Source: Janthinobacterium agaricidamnosum NBRC 102515 = DSM 9628 (lineage in GTDB: Bacteria; Pseudomonadota; Gammaproteobacteria; Burkholderiales; Burkholderiaceae_D). From it: DNA of 64,000 nt. The notes under the pieces are model-generated. The model had not been told where the DNA came from and did not search any database. It saw only the letters and a program-made list of their open reading frames with translations. The stretch is taken from assembly GCF_000723165.1 (NCBI RefSeq), contig NZ_HG322949.1, positions 503,513 through 567,512 of the forward strand, written 5' to 3'. Both the position numbers and the translations under genes were made by a program. Positions 10,105 to 19,035 of the stretch are shown here, piece by piece (within the stretch, counting starts at the first letter, position 1; each line of letters opens with the position of its first letter).

Positions 10105-11250
10105 TCAGGCGGTTTTTTTATCCGGGCCGATGCGCGAACTGGCGGCCACCAGCAGCAGTGCGCAGCCAAGCGCGGCGAACGAGAACTTCAGGTTGGTGGC
10201 GTGGGCGATAAAACCGATCAGCGCCGGGCCGGCCAGGATGCCGGCGTAACCGATGGTGGTGATGGCCGCCACCGCCATGCTGGCCGGCATCGTATGCTGG
10301 CTGCCGGCGGCGGTAAACAGGATAGGCACGATATTGGCGCAGCCCAGGCCGACCAGCACAAAGCCGAGCAAGGCCAGGTTGGCCGACGGCGCCAGCACGG
10401 TCAGGAAGAAGCCGGCGGCGGCGCACAGGCCGCCGACCAGCAGCACCCGCTTGCCGCCGAAGCGGCGCACGATGGCGTCGCCGGTGAAACGGCCGGTGGT
10501 CATCGCGATGGCGAACGCCGCGTAGCCGAGGCCGCCCTTGGCCGGATCCAACTCGCGGGTGCTGGTCAGGAATAGCGCGCTCCAGTCGAGCACCGCCCCT
10601 TCGGCCAGGAACACGATAAAGCACAGCAAGCCGATCAGGATCACCGAACCGTGCGGCATGACGAACAGCGGCGACTTGGCGCCGGCCGGTTCCGGCGTGT
10701 GCAGCAAATGGTTTTGCGCGGCGGACAGCACCAGCGCCATCAGCACGATGATCACGGCGCAAGACCAGGCCGGCGCCAGGCCCAGCCACAACAGCAGCGC
10801 CATCAGGCCGGCGCCGGCAAAACCGCCGACGCTGAACAGCGCGTGGAAGCCGGACATCATCGAGCGGCCGCTGGCCTTTTCGACGATCACGGCCTGGATA
10901 TTGATGGCCACGTCGAAGGTGCCGGCCGAGGCGCCGAACAAAAACAGCACCAGGCCCAGTTCCCATGGGCTAGCCGCCAGCGCCAGCCCGGGCAGCAGCA
11001 GCGACAGGATCGCGCCGGAGGCCAGGATCACGCGGCGGCAGCCGAAGCGGGCCGACAGCGCGCCGGTGAACGGCATCGCGAACAGCGAGCCGCAGCCGAG
11101 GCACAGCAGCAGCAGGCCGAGCGCGCCTTCTTCCAGGCCCAGGCGTTCCTTGGCGTATGGCACCAGCGGTGCCCAGGTAGCCATGCCGAGGCCGGCGGCA
11201 AAAAAGACAAGACGGGTGGCGCGTTGCTGCAGGGGGCCGATACATTCCAT
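10105..11250 (-). CDS. MFS transporter (YbjJ/FucP-like)
   Basis: 381 residues and about twelve membrane helices. The segment GALSARFGCRRV, between helices 2 and 3, is the MFS motif A position, and FGASAGTFDVAINIQAVIVE resembles the YbjJ/FucP-like sugar-transporter subgroup. It lies 40 bases downstream of a DeoR-type regulator on the same strand, which fits a carbohydrate or nucleoside transporter regulated by a sugar phosphate. Direction of transport and substrate are not determined. Confidence 0.85.
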   Translation of the reverse strand: MECIGPLQQRATRLVFFAAGLGMATWAPLVPYAKERLGLEEGALGLLLLCLGCGSLFAMPFTGALSARFGCRRVILASGAILSLLLPGLALAASPWELGLVLFLFGASAGTFDVAINIQAVIVEKASGRSMMSGFHALFSVGGFAGAGLMALLLWLGLAPAWSCAVIIVLMALVLSAAQNHLLHTPEPAGAKSPLFVMPHGSVILIGLLCFIVFLAEGAVLDWSALFLTSTRELDPAKGGLGYAAFAIAMTTGRFTGDAIVRRFGGKRVLLVGGLCAAAGFFLTVLAPSANLALLGFVLVGLGCANIVPILFTAAGSQHTMPASMAVAAITTIGYAGILAGPALIGFIAHATNLKFSFAALGCALLLVAASSRIGPDKKTA

Positions 11251-11290
11251 GGACGGGGTCTTTGTGTGGTCGGGTTAAGGGGGGAGGGGC

Positions 11291-12061
11291 TTATTGGGCG
11301 TGCAGCACGCTGACGCCTTGCCGGGTGAAGGCGTCGGTGTGCGCGCTGTCGGCGTCGCTTTCCAGCACCAGGTGGCTCAATTGGCCGGCCGGCAAGATGA
11401 AGAACGGCGCCGCGGTGCCCAGTTTTTCGGTGGTGACGGCGGCCACCGTGACCTTGCTCATGGCGGCGATGGTGCGTTTGCATTCGGCGTCTTCATGGCC
11501 GAAGGCGGTCAGGCCGGCTGCGGCGTGCACCCCGCATGTGCCGAGGAAACACAGGTCGCTGCGGATGGATTCGATATCGCGCAAGGCCTTGGCGCCGAGG
11601 CAGGCGCCGGAAGCGGCGTCGAGTGTACCGCCGATCAAGATGACATCGATCGCGGGCCGGTCCAGCAAGGCGATCGCGATCGCCGGCGCGTTGGTGACCA
11701 CCGTCAATTTAATATCAGGCAAGGCGTCGGCGACCGCCATATTGGTCGAGCCGGCGTCGATGAACACGATCTGGCCCGGCTGCACCAGCCGCACGGCGGC
11801 TTGCGCCAATTGCGACTTGCGGTCGCGGGCCTGGCCCTGGCGTTCGCTCAGCGGGCCGGACGACGGCGACACCGGCAGCGCGCCGCCATACACGCGCTGG
11901 CACAGGCCGGCCGAGGCCAGGTCGCGCAAGTCGCGCCGTATCGTATCTTCCGACACATGCAATTGTTGCGCCAAGTCCAGCGCCAGCACCCGGCCTTCGG
12001 CCAACAGGCGTTGCTGGATCAATACATGGCGTTCTTTCAGTAACAGGTTGGCGGCGCTCAT
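11291..12061 (-). CDS. DeoR/GlpR-family transcriptional regulator
   Basis: 256 residues from the ATG at 12061. The frame is open further upstream, but the family normally starts a few residues before the KERHVLIQQRL helix; another ATG lies at 12088. The N-terminal HTH is LDLAQQLHVSEDTIRRDLRD, and the C-terminal DeoR sensor domain shows VFIDAGSTNMAVADAL, VVTNAPAIAIALLD, LIGGTLDAASGACLG, then CGVHAAAGLTAFGHEDAECK, all family signatures of a sugar-phosphate-sensing isomerase-like fold. It probably controls the downstream MFS gene. Confidence 0.9.
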   Translation of the reverse strand: MSAANLLLKERHVLIQQRLLAEGRVLALDLAQQLHVSEDTIRRDLRDLASAGLCQRVYGGALPVSPSSGPLSERQGQARDRKSQLAQAAVRLVQPGQIVFIDAGSTNMAVADALPDIKLTVVTNAPAIAIALLDRPAIDVILIGGTLDAASGACLGAKALRDIESIRSDLCFLGTCGVHAAAGLTAFGHEDAECKRTIAAMSKVTVAAVTTEKLGTAAPFFILPAGQLSHLVLESDADSAHTDAFTRQGVSVLHAQ

Positions 12062-12252
12062 TTTCGTCAATCGTGCATGAATACGCATAAATATACGGAA
12101 ACGTGCAGAATCGGTCAATCTTTTAATGAGGGAGGTGCAACAAGGGCTGCAAAGCCAGCCGTGTGTATATCGCAGGGAAAGGCGATGAATCAGGCAGCGT
12201 GGCTGGAAACGATGACTTGGACGTAGGGTTTTGCCACGACGAGTTTTCCTTG

Positions 12253-12287
12253 GCCAGCAGAAGACGCTCACTACTGGGATAGGCTCT
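12253..12287. repeat. solitary copy of the right end of the MITE found at 17182-17339
   Basis: 35 bases are identical to 17306-17340, ending in TACTGGGATAGGCTCT. The matching left end is not visible nearby, so this is a truncated copy or a solo IS end. The rest of the roughly 300-base gap (12062-12365) between the DeoR and YkgJ genes shows no other feature. Confidence 0.75.
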
Positions 12288-12365
12288 AAGCACGAAGACG
12301 CCTGCGCCAACCGGGCTTGCTCCGCTTCCATTGGTGCTTGCCGCCGTTCGGCCATGCCGCGAGGA

Positions 12366-12644
12366 TTATGCCGGAGCAGTCGCGCGCTCCAGCTCGCTAA
12401 TCCAGCGGATTGCCTGTTCCCGCGTCGAACCGCACATTTCCAGCGACGGCTGCAATCCGCCACAGCAAGCCGGGCGCCCGGCTTGTCCGAAGATCAGGCA
12501 GCGTTTGTCCGGGCCCAACTGGATGCAGGGGACGCCGGCCGGCTTGCCATTCGGCATGCCAGGAATGGGACTGGAAATCGATGGCGCCGTGCAGCAGGCG
12601 CCGCAGCCGGGACGGCACTCGATGGTGGAAGTTGCTGGATTCAT
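12366..12644 (-). CDS. YkgJ-family cysteine-cluster protein
   Basis: 92 residues from the ATG at 12644. The cysteine pattern [10 protein letters not shown] near the start, then [29 protein letters not shown], matches the YkgJ/CxxCxxCC family, thought to bind zinc or an iron-sulphur cluster; its role is unknown. An open frame continues upstream but the family N-terminus fits the chosen start. Confidence 0.85.
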   Translation of the reverse strand: MNPATSTIECRPGCGACCTAPSISSPIPGMPNGKPAGVPCIQLGPDKRCLIFGQAGRPACCGGLQPSLEMCGSTREQAIRWISELERATAPA

Positions 12645-12779
12645 TGCGCGGCTTGTCGGTGAGTGTTTTTCCGCCGATAAATAAGCGGAAAGGCGCACAG
12701 TATATACCGGCGGCGTGCCGGCAGCGGCGCACGCCGGTGGCGGAAAGCGGCGTGTTGAAGGCATGCTGGCCGAATCGGC

Positions 12780-13703
12780 TCAGGCCGGCGCCGTGCTGCG
12801 GCGCGCCAGCGACACCGCATACGCGGCCGCGCGCGCGAGCAGGATAGGGTCGTCCGATGGCGCGATGCCGCGCGGCAGTATCAGCGGCACGAATTCCAGC
12901 CCGTCGCACAGATCGCTGCCGGCCAGCGCCGTGACATGCAATTGACCGAGCGCCACCCGGCCGGCCCCTTGCCATGGCCGGCTCGGGTCGTCCAGCGGAT
13001 CGCCGTCGGCCGGCAGTTGCGCGTACAGCGTGAACGATGCGCGGCCTTGCACCAGCCGCGCCGCCAGCTCATCTTCGAGGAAATCGTCGGGCAGGCTGCG
13101 CTCGTCGTCGACGCTCAGGTAATGGGTGCCGGCGGCCGGTTCGACGACGATGCGCGCGGTGGTCCGCGTGCCGTCGGCGGCGGTAAATACAAACGCGTTA
13201 TTGGAAAAATAGGCGCTGGTCGCGTACGACGCCGGCGCCGCGTGGCTGGCCAGCAGCGACGCTTGCAGCAAGCCGTCGGGAAAGGCGGCATTGTGCGCCG
13301 CGAGCTTGGCGGGATCGGGTTTTTTCGTGAGCGGGTCGGCCACGCGGGCCGCCAGAAAGCTGACGAAGGACGCCGGCGTGGCGGCGAAGAACACCGGTTC
13401 CGACACCAGCACCAGGTCGTATTTTTCCGCCGCGCCTTGCAGGCGGATCGCCAGGCCGCGCACCGAGCGGCTCTTGTCGGATGCGGCCGGATTGCCGCCG
13501 CCGATCGAAAAGCGCAGGATCGCCTTCAAGGGGCCGGCGCCGAACAGCGGGCTGTCGACCAGCTTCGACAGGCCATCGGCCGGGATGAATTCGCCGCTGG
13601 CGCAAAAACCCTTGGCGTGCGACGCGCGTTTGCCGGGGTGTTGGCCGAATGTGTTGTTGAGGGCGTCGACCAGGTCGGCCGGGCCGGGTGGGGGTGGGTG
13701 CAT
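12780..13703 (-). CDS. catalase-family peroxidase, SrpA-like, cytosolic copy
   Basis: 307 residues. It has the small heme-catalase fold (SrpA/KatA-related peroxidase): RASHAKGF carries the distal histidine (about residue 30), RFSIGGGNPAASDKSRSVRG follows, and FAATPASFVSFLAARV and YFSNNAFVF are family segments. The ATG at 13703 has a perfect GGAGG 6 bases upstream, better than the upstream TTG at 13745. There is no signal peptide, in contrast to the related copy at 14557-15543, whose sequence it closely parallels. It is the last gene of the peroxidase-ECF sigma-anti-sigma operon. Confidence 0.88.
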   Translation of the reverse strand: MHPPPPGPADLVDALNNTFGQHPGKRASHAKGFCASGEFIPADGLSKLVDSPLFGAGPLKAILRFSIGGGNPAASDKSRSVRGLAIRLQGAAEKYDLVLVSEPVFFAATPASFVSFLAARVADPLTKKPDPAKLAAHNAAFPDGLLQASLLASHAAPASYATSAYFSNNAFVFTAADGTRTTARIVVEPAAGTHYLSVDDERSLPDDFLEDELAARLVQGRASFTLYAQLPADGDPLDDPSRPWQGAGRVALGQLHVTALAGSDLCDGLEFVPLILPRGIAPSDDPILLARAAAYAVSLARRSTAPA

Positions 13704-13741
13704 ATCAGCCTCCGTAAAATTAATTGTCGTGATGTGGTCGC

Positions 13742-13960
13742 TCAAGGCTGGCTACGGGCCAGCAACTCGTCCAATTGTGAAAATAGCTGGCTGAACTGCT
13801 GCGCCGCGACCTTGCAATAAGGGCAGCTTTGTATATGGCCGGCCAGCAGTGCCTGTTCGTGTCCGGTCAGCGCACGGTCGCGCGCATCGCACACCAGGTA
13901 GGTGGTGTCGCGGCAGGTCAGCGATGACGCCGGCGAGGACGCCGATGATGGTTTGCTCAT
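13742..13960 (-). CDS. small zinc-finger anti-sigma factor (ZAS/zf-HC2 type)
   Basis: 72 residues, starting at the ATG at 13960, which overlaps the sigma-factor stop as ATGA. The motif HIQSCPYC (H-x3-C-x2-C) with an upstream cysteine and histidine (CDARDRALTGHEQ) is the zinc-binding anti-sigma signature. There is no transmembrane segment, so it should be a soluble sensor, as for redox-sensing ZAS proteins. Its position directly after the ECF sigma gene supports this function. Confidence 0.82.
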   Translation of the reverse strand: MSKPSSASSPASSLTCRDTTYLVCDARDRALTGHEQALLAGHIQSCPYCKVAAQQFSQLFSQLDELLARSQP

Positions 13961-14541
13961 TCGAATTCTCCCCAGCCGCGTACGGCGCAATCGCGCAGGC
14001 GCATCCGCGCGCGGTACAAAATGATGCGCAGGTTGCCTGGACTGAGCTTGCAGCCGGCTTCGATTTCATCCAGGTCCATGCCCAGGTATTCGCGCATCAG
14101 GAATAAGCGCGCGCTTTGTTCCGGCAAGCGCGCCATGCATAATTCGATGATCGCCAGCAGTTGGCTGCGTTCGGCGATTTTCTCGCCCGACAGATGGTCG
14201 ACGAAGGTCGCCGGATGCCAGGCGTCGTCGCCGGTGAACCAACTGTCGATGATGGCGTCGCTATCGTCAGCCTGGGCCAGCGCGATGCTGGCGCCGCGGC
14301 AGCGGATCGCATCGACGATCTTGTGGCGCAAGATGCCGCACAACCAGCTGCGCACGCTGGATTTTTGCGCGTAGACGGACCAGTTGCGCAGCGCGGCGAA
14401 CAAGGTTTCCTGCACCGCGTCTTCGGCGTCGGCGTCCGACGCCAGTTGCAAACGCGCCAGGCGCAGCAGGAAAGCGCGTTCACGCGTGATCTGGTCCCAG
14501 GTGTCGGGCGCGGACTGTGACGCTTGCTGGTGTGCGCTCAT
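13957..14541 (-). CDS. ECF-family RNA polymerase sigma factor
   Basis: 194 residues. Region 2 is ITRERAFLLRLARLQLASDADAEDAVQETLFAALRNW, given here as its ends: ITRERAFLLR and DAVQETLFAA. RSWLCGILRHKIVDAIR is the region 2 end, and region 4 is MARLPEQSARLFLMREYLG with a final LSPGNLRIILYRARMRLRDC. It is coupled to the ZAS anti-sigma gene and flanked by two catalase-family peroxidases, so it probably drives a peroxide or redox response, including its own operon. Confidence 0.92.
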   Translation of the reverse strand: MSAHQQASQSAPDTWDQITRERAFLLRLARLQLASDADAEDAVQETLFAALRNWSVYAQKSSVRSWLCGILRHKIVDAIRCRGASIALAQADDSDAIIDSWFTGDDAWHPATFVDHLSGEKIAERSQLLAIIELCMARLPEQSARLFLMREYLGMDLDEIEAGCKLSPGNLRIILYRARMRLRDCAVRGWGEFE

Positions 14542-14556
14542 CTGCTGTTACTTCCC

Positions 14557-15543
14557 TTATTTCCGCAAACGGCGCGACAGCGACACCGCATAAGCGCCGC
14601 CGCGCGCCTGCAGGATCGGATCGTCGGAACCGGCTATGCCGGTCGGCAATTGCAAGGGCATGAACACCACCGGGTCGCAGGTGCCGTTGTCGGCCAGTGT
14701 CGAGACGGTTAATTTTCCGAGCGCGATACGCTGGCTGCCGCTCCATTGCCGGCTCGGATCGATCAATGAATCGCCGGCCGCCGGCAATTGCGCGAACAGC
14801 GTGAAGCCGGCCGGAGCCTTGGCCAGGCGGTTTTTCAGCTCGCCTTCCAGGAACAGGTCGGGCTGGCTTTTTTCTTCATCCGCGCTGAGGTAATGCACGC
14901 CGGCGTCCGGCTCCACCACGATGCGCGCATATTGCTTCTTGCCGGCGGCATTTGAAAACACGAAGGCGTTATTCGAGAAATACGGCGTGCTGGCATACGA
15001 AGCCGGTGCGGCGTGGGCGGCCAGCAAGGCCGGTTGCGTCCTGCCGTCCGGGTAGCGGGCATTATGCTCGGCGATTTTTTTCGGATCGGGCTGGCGGGTG
15101 GCCGGATCGGCGACGCGAGCGTCGAGGAAGCTGACGAACGATGCCGGCGTGGCGGCGAAAAACACCGGTTCCGAAATCAGCACCAGGTCGTAGGTCTCGT
15201 CGCCGCCGCTCAGGCGCAGGGCCAGGCCGCGCACGCTGCGGCTCTTGTCGGACGCGGCCGGGTTGCCGCCGCCGATAGAGAAACGCAGCAGCGCAGGCAC
15301 CTTGGCTTGCTCGAACAGCGGGCCGTGCACCAGGCTGGCCGCCTGGCGGTCCGGGGTGAATGCGCCGGCCGCGCAAAAGCCCTTGGCGTGCGAGGCGCGC
15401 TGGCCGGCGTGCTGGCCGAAGACGTGATTGAGTGCGTCGACTTGTTCGACCGGACCGGGAGCGGCCGATTGGGCGTGGGCGCCCGCCAGCATGGCGGTGG
15501 TGGTGGCAACTGCGGCAAGGCCGCGTAACAGCGTGGCGTTCAA
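14557..15543 (-). CDS. catalase-family peroxidase with signal peptide
   Basis: 328 residues. The start is a TTG at 15543 with aggag 5 bases upstream; no in-frame ATG gives a full signal peptide, which reads MNATLLRGLAAVATTTAMLA and is cleaved after AHA. The mature part has RASHAKGF (distal His), RFSIGGGNPAASDKSRSVRG, FAATPASFVSF and YFSNNAFVF, as in the cytosolic copy. It is therefore a periplasmic heme peroxidase. The sigma-factor gene follows 15 bases downstream, so this is the first gene of the operon. Confidence 0.88.
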   Translation of the reverse strand: MNATLLRGLAAVATTTAMLAGAHAQSAAPGPVEQVDALNHVFGQHAGQRASHAKGFCAAGAFTPDRQAASLVHGPLFEQAKVPALLRFSIGGGNPAASDKSRSVRGLALRLSGGDETYDLVLISEPVFFAATPASFVSFLDARVADPATRQPDPKKIAEHNARYPDGRTQPALLAAHAAPASYASTPYFSNNAFVFSNAAGKKQYARIVVEPDAGVHYLSADEEKSQPDLFLEGELKNRLAKAPAGFTLFAQLPAAGDSLIDPSRQWSGSQRIALGKLTVSTLADNGTCDPVVFMPLQLPTGIAGSDDPILQARGGAYAVSLSRRLRK

Positions 15544-15581
15544 GATAACTCCTTCAGTTTTTGTTCAGTTAAGTCGGTTTG

Positions 15582-15595
15582 AACAAGCACTTGTT
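15582..15595. promoter_or_regulatory. 14-bp dyad upstream of the peroxidase-sigma operon
   Basis: AACAAG-CA-CTTGTT forms a perfect 6-bp inverted repeat 39 bases upstream of the exported peroxidase start. It lies where a promoter or operator is expected. No binding protein is identified. Confidence 0.4.
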
Positions 15596-15667
15596 ACAAC
15601 TATTTTCGGGAGTATGCAAAAAACAGGAACTGACACTATAGCAGCGCTGTCGCCATGCCGGCGCCGC

Positions 15668-16069
15668 TTATTTGGCAACCTTGGCCACTGCTTCAATTTC
15701 AATCAGCAGGTCCGGACTGGCCAGCGATGTCACGCCGATGCCGGTCAGCGCCGGACGCGATACGCCCAGGTATTTGACCAGCACCGGCACCACCTTGTCG
15801 AGATGCTCGCTGATTTCGCCCCTGATATAGACCCGCAGTTGCAGAAGATGCTCGACCGAGGAACCAGCCGCTTCCAGTACCGTGATCAGGTTTTTCGCGG
15901 CGCTCTCGGTCTGCGCCGCGATGCCGGGATGGTTGGCGCGGTGCTCGCTATTCCAGTCGACCTGGCCGGACACAAAGACCAGCCCGCTGTCCGTGTCCAG
16001 CGTGGCCTGGGACATGCCGGAAGCAGCGCCGTCATAGAGGGCGGCAGGATTGATATGCTTGATCGTCAT
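15668..16069 (-). CDS. RidA/YjgF-family protein
   Basis: 133 residues, the normal length of RidA enamine/imine deaminases. Visible family features are the GLVFVSGQVDWN beta-strand (residue ~30), LITVLEAAGSSVEHLLQLRV, and the C-terminal PALTGIGVTSLASPDLLIEI. The usual substrate arginine R-(V/I)-Y/C element is present as LRVYIRG. It is 91 bases downstream of a LysR regulator on the same strand. Many such pairs act in amino-acid or xenobiotic catabolism; the exact role here is open. Confidence 0.88.
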   Translation of the reverse strand: MTIKHINPAALYDGAASGMSQATLDTDSGLVFVSGQVDWNSEHRANHPGIAAQTESAAKNLITVLEAAGSSVEHLLQLRVYIRGEISEHLDKVVPVLVKYLGVSRPALTGIGVTSLASPDLLIEIEAVAKVAK

Positions 16070-16160
16070 CAGAAACTCTCATTGGGGAAATGGAGAATCA
16101 GCATAGCGGCGTAGATGGCCCCCATCAATCAAGGCGGGCTTGTAAGGGATACCAGCGCTG

Positions 16161-17054
16161 TCAGGTTGACGGCGACAGCCGCCGCTTGACCCGGTCGAGC
16201 AGCCATCGGATGAAAGGATCGTTCTTGATACCGGGATGATAAGCGGCGACGACTTCATATCCCGGCGGATATTTTTCCAACGGAATCTCGAACAGTCCTT
16301 CGGCCGGCAGCAGGCGGGATGGCAGAAAGCCGACCATCGTCGATTGCTTCAAGTATTCCTGCGCCATGAAGAACGACGGCACCGACACCGCCACGTTGCG
16401 GCGCAGGTTCTGCTTGTCGAACCAGGTGTCGGCCGACCCTTTGGCACTGGCGATCCCCGGCGAGGTAATAATGAAATCGTGCTGCACCAATTTTTCCAGC
16501 GGTAAATAATCATCAAATACGATGGTGGTATCGGCGGATACGCAGCGGTATTTTTCAATAAACAGCGCTTCGGAAATCAGTCCGACCGGCACATAGCCAT
16601 CCACCGTGAAGGTCAGGTCGATTTCTCCCTGCTGCATTTTGCGCGTCAGACTGCTGCTCTCGATATCGGCGACGATGATTTTCACCTTCGGCGCCGAAAC
16701 TCTCAGGTCGCGGATCAGCGGGCCGACGATGACTTTTTGCGTGTAATCCGTGGCCGAGATGACCAGCGTTCTTGCGATCTGTTCCGGCGTGACGGAATCC
16801 GGCAGCGGGATATCGTGCAAGTGCACCAGCACCTGGTGTATATGGGGCGCGATCAGTTTGGCATACGGCGTGGCCACCATGCCGTGGCCGGTGCGGACAA
16901 ACAGCTGGTCGCTCAAAATCGTGCGGATTTTCTTCAACTGCAGGCTGATTGCCTGCTGCGACACGCCCAGATGTTCTGCCGCCGCCGATATATTGGCGAA
17001 TTTATACAGGGCGGCGAGGGTCCTGAGGTGCGTGATTTCCAGCTTTTCTATCAT
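16161..17054 (-). CDS. LysR-family transcriptional regulator
   Basis: 297 residues from the ATG at 17054, with caggaa upstream. The HTH reads FANISAAAEHLGVSQQAISL, and an effector domain follows (LARTLVISATDYTQ-like start, residues ~90 onward). The architecture is the NodD/LinR-like LysR type. RidA follows on the same strand. Targets unknown. Confidence 0.88.
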   Translation of the reverse strand: MIEKLEITHLRTLAALYKFANISAAAEHLGVSQQAISLQLKKIRTILSDQLFVRTGHGMVATPYAKLIAPHIHQVLVHLHDIPLPDSVTPEQIARTLVISATDYTQKVIVGPLIRDLRVSAPKVKIIVADIESSSLTRKMQQGEIDLTFTVDGYVPVGLISEALFIEKYRCVSADTTIVFDDYLPLEKLVQHDFIITSPGIASAKGSADTWFDKQNLRRNVAVSVPSFFMAQEYLKQSTMVGFLPSRLLPAEGLFEIPLEKYPPGYEVVAAYHPGIKNDPFIRWLLDRVKRRLSPST

Positions 17055-17181
17055 GAGCGATGTTCCTGCCTCGGTAGCCCGGCAGCACATTCAGCGAGCT
17101 GGGTAGTTCATAGCGATCTAGTTCTTTTCAATGCCTGGCACTTTATCGCGTTTGAGCCCTCCATGACAGGGAGCCGGCTTA

Positions 17182-17339
17182 GAGCCTATCCCAGTAGATG
17201 AATACGTCCCCTGCTGGCGCCCCTCAGCAGCGGGGACTGCGTTGATCGTCGTCGCGTGGCCCGCCACGCTTCCTCCTCACGCCTGGTCCGCGCTGCTGAT
17301 GCGCTGCCAGCAGAAGACGCTCACTACTGGGATAGGCTC
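17182..17339. mobile_element. 158-bp MITE with 16-bp terminal inverted repeats and TTA target duplication
   Basis: The left end GAGCCTATCCCAGTAG (17182) is the exact reverse complement of the right end. Both sides are flanked by TTA (17179-17181 and 17340-17342), a 3-bp duplication of the T-N-A type seen with the IS1031 group of the IS5 family. The internal 126 bases carry no coding sequence. It lies directly at the 3' end of the hydrolase gene (stop at 17344). The right end recurs at 12253-12287. Confidence 0.82.
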
Positions 17340-17343
17340 TTAC

Positions 17344-18276
17344 TCAGTCCGAGTCAAGGAAGGATTGCACCGCCTTCACCGTTTCGACTGGAGCCTCTTC
17401 CATCAACCAGTGGCCGGCGCCGTGTATGATCACTTCAGTGACATTGCTGGCGGCGTTACGCATCTGGGCAGCCTGGTTGGGACCGAACGACTTCTCGGCG
17501 CCCACGGCCAGCACTGGCATGGCGAGCTTGGTCTTGACCAATTCTGCATTGTCCTCGTTATCTTTGCGGATCGACTGGAACTGGGCAAAAGCCGCCTTCA
17601 TGGCTCCCGGGCGGGCATATAACTTCGCGTAGTGGGCGCGGGTGCCTTCATCAATCTTGCTGGCGTCGCCGGCAAAGTCATTCCAGAAGCGGTCCAGGTA
17701 GATGCGCTCCCGCCCCTGGACCAGGCGCAGCGCGTCCTTGCCGCCGAAATCGAAATGCCACAGCACCGGCAGGCGAACGATCTGTTCCCAAGGCGGAATG
17801 CCTGGTACCGGACCATCGAGCACCACCAGTTTCGTGGTCTTGCCGGGATAGCGGGCCGCATAGGCATAGGCGACCATCGTGCCGATGTCGTGACCCACGA
17901 TGTCCGCCTTGTCGATACCCAGCTGGTCCAGGATGGCGCGGATGTCGCTTGCCTGGGTTTTTTTATCGTAGCCGCCTTCAGGCTTTGACGACAGGCCCAT
18001 GCCGCGCAGATCCGGCACGATGACCCGGTGGTTTTTCGCCAGCGCCAGCGCCAGCGGCGTCCACATGTCGCCAGTATCGCCGAAGCCGTGGATCAGCACG
18101 ACGGCAGGGCCACTGCCGCCGACACGCACATACAGCCTGGCGCCATCGGCGTCGACCAACTCGGTCTTGAAGCTTGCCGGATAAGGGATCGGCTGGGCCA
18201 GCGCTGGCACGCTGGCAGCCAGTACGGTGGTGGCGAGCAGGCTCGCGCAGACGACGTGTTTGAACGTGTTAAACAT
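17344..18276 (-). CDS. secreted alpha/beta hydrolase (epoxide hydrolase/haloalkane dehalogenase-like)
   Basis: 310 residues with a signal peptide ending ASVPALA-QP. The mature fold shows VVLIHGFGDTGDMW (oxyanion HGF, residue ~62), VIVPDLRGMGLSSKPEGGYD, the nucleophile elbow VGHDIGTMVAYA with Asp as nucleophile (residue ~130), and HGAGHWLMEEAP with the catalytic His near the C-terminus. This pattern fits epoxide hydrolases and dehalogenases rather than serine esterases. A MITE sits just after the stop codon. RBS ggagc precedes the ATG. Confidence 0.88.
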   Translation of the reverse strand: MFNTFKHVVCASLLATTVLAASVPALAQPIPYPASFKTELVDADGARLYVRVGGSGPAVVLIHGFGDTGDMWTPLALALAKNHRVIVPDLRGMGLSSKPEGGYDKKTQASDIRAILDQLGIDKADIVGHDIGTMVAYAYAARYPGKTTKLVVLDGPVPGIPPWEQIVRLPVLWHFDFGGKDALRLVQGRERIYLDRFWNDFAGDASKIDEGTRAHYAKLYARPGAMKAAFAQFQSIRKDNEDNAELVKTKLAMPVLAVGAEKSFGPNQAAQMRNAASNVTEVIIHGAGHWLMEEAPVETVKAVQSFLDSD

Positions 18277-18773
18277 GATGATGCTCCATAGGATGAGGTA
18301 GGACTAATCGGGACGCGGCCATCGGCCAGGCATGGCAGTGCGATGCTTCAGGCAGCAGGCAGCACATGCGCTGTTTTGCGCAACTGGTTTTTATCTGGTT
18401 TCATGGGGACTCTGAGGTAAGGTGGACTCAACTTTCCGGCACTCTTCTGTTGCCCGGAGGGAACTCACTATACTTAGGTCACACAAATCGATAAATGTAC
18501 GCCGTGGTAATTGACTTGATACATCATGTAAAATATCCGGTCATAAAGCGCCAGGTAGCTTCCATTACCGGTCGAGGGCCGGCATCCTCTGCCACTGGTG
18601 TAAAATCGGTGCCCGGCGATTGTTGGTGGCCCTCGTCGCCACGTTAACGGTCGCACGCCCCGCGCTTTCCGTTCAGTCCAGGCACTGGCCCGGCAGTCGT
18701 GTATCGTTTCTATCGCTCTCAGTCGTGCCATCGACCGCCATGCTTCTTGCATCCACGACGATGGGCCGTACGC

Positions 18774-18905
18774 GTTGGACGACACATAAGTTTGCACCGG
18801 ACGTTATGTAAAAACAGGGACTTACGAATTTCGGCGACACATAAGTTTGCACTGGACGACAGATAAGCTTGCACTACGGTCTGAAAACGACACATAAGCT
18901 TGCAC
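18774..18905 (+). repeat. left-end transposase binding sites (four copies)
   Basis: Copies lie at 18778-18797 (outermost, preceded by GTTG as at the right end), 18833-18852, 18855-18874 and 18886-18905; the last two read ACAGATAAGCTTGCAC and ACACATAAGCTTGCAC. Spaced direct repeats at a terminus are the TnsB-binding arrangement of Tn7-like elements. Confidence 0.82.
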
Positions 18906-19035
18906 TCTACTCACAGGCCATCCGGCAGACTATCGCGAATTGCGTTGAGCACAGTGCGGCCCGTGATACCATGCGCTGTGAGATAGCTGCTTGTTGTGCG
19001 AGCGCATCGGCATAGTCCACTTACTTGGTAGGGCG

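Noticed and set aside
18474..18797. 107-codon minus-strand frame covering the left transposon terminus
   Set aside because: It runs over the end repeat and shows no recognisable protein; also considered as an IS remnant but no transposase motif could be read in any frame.
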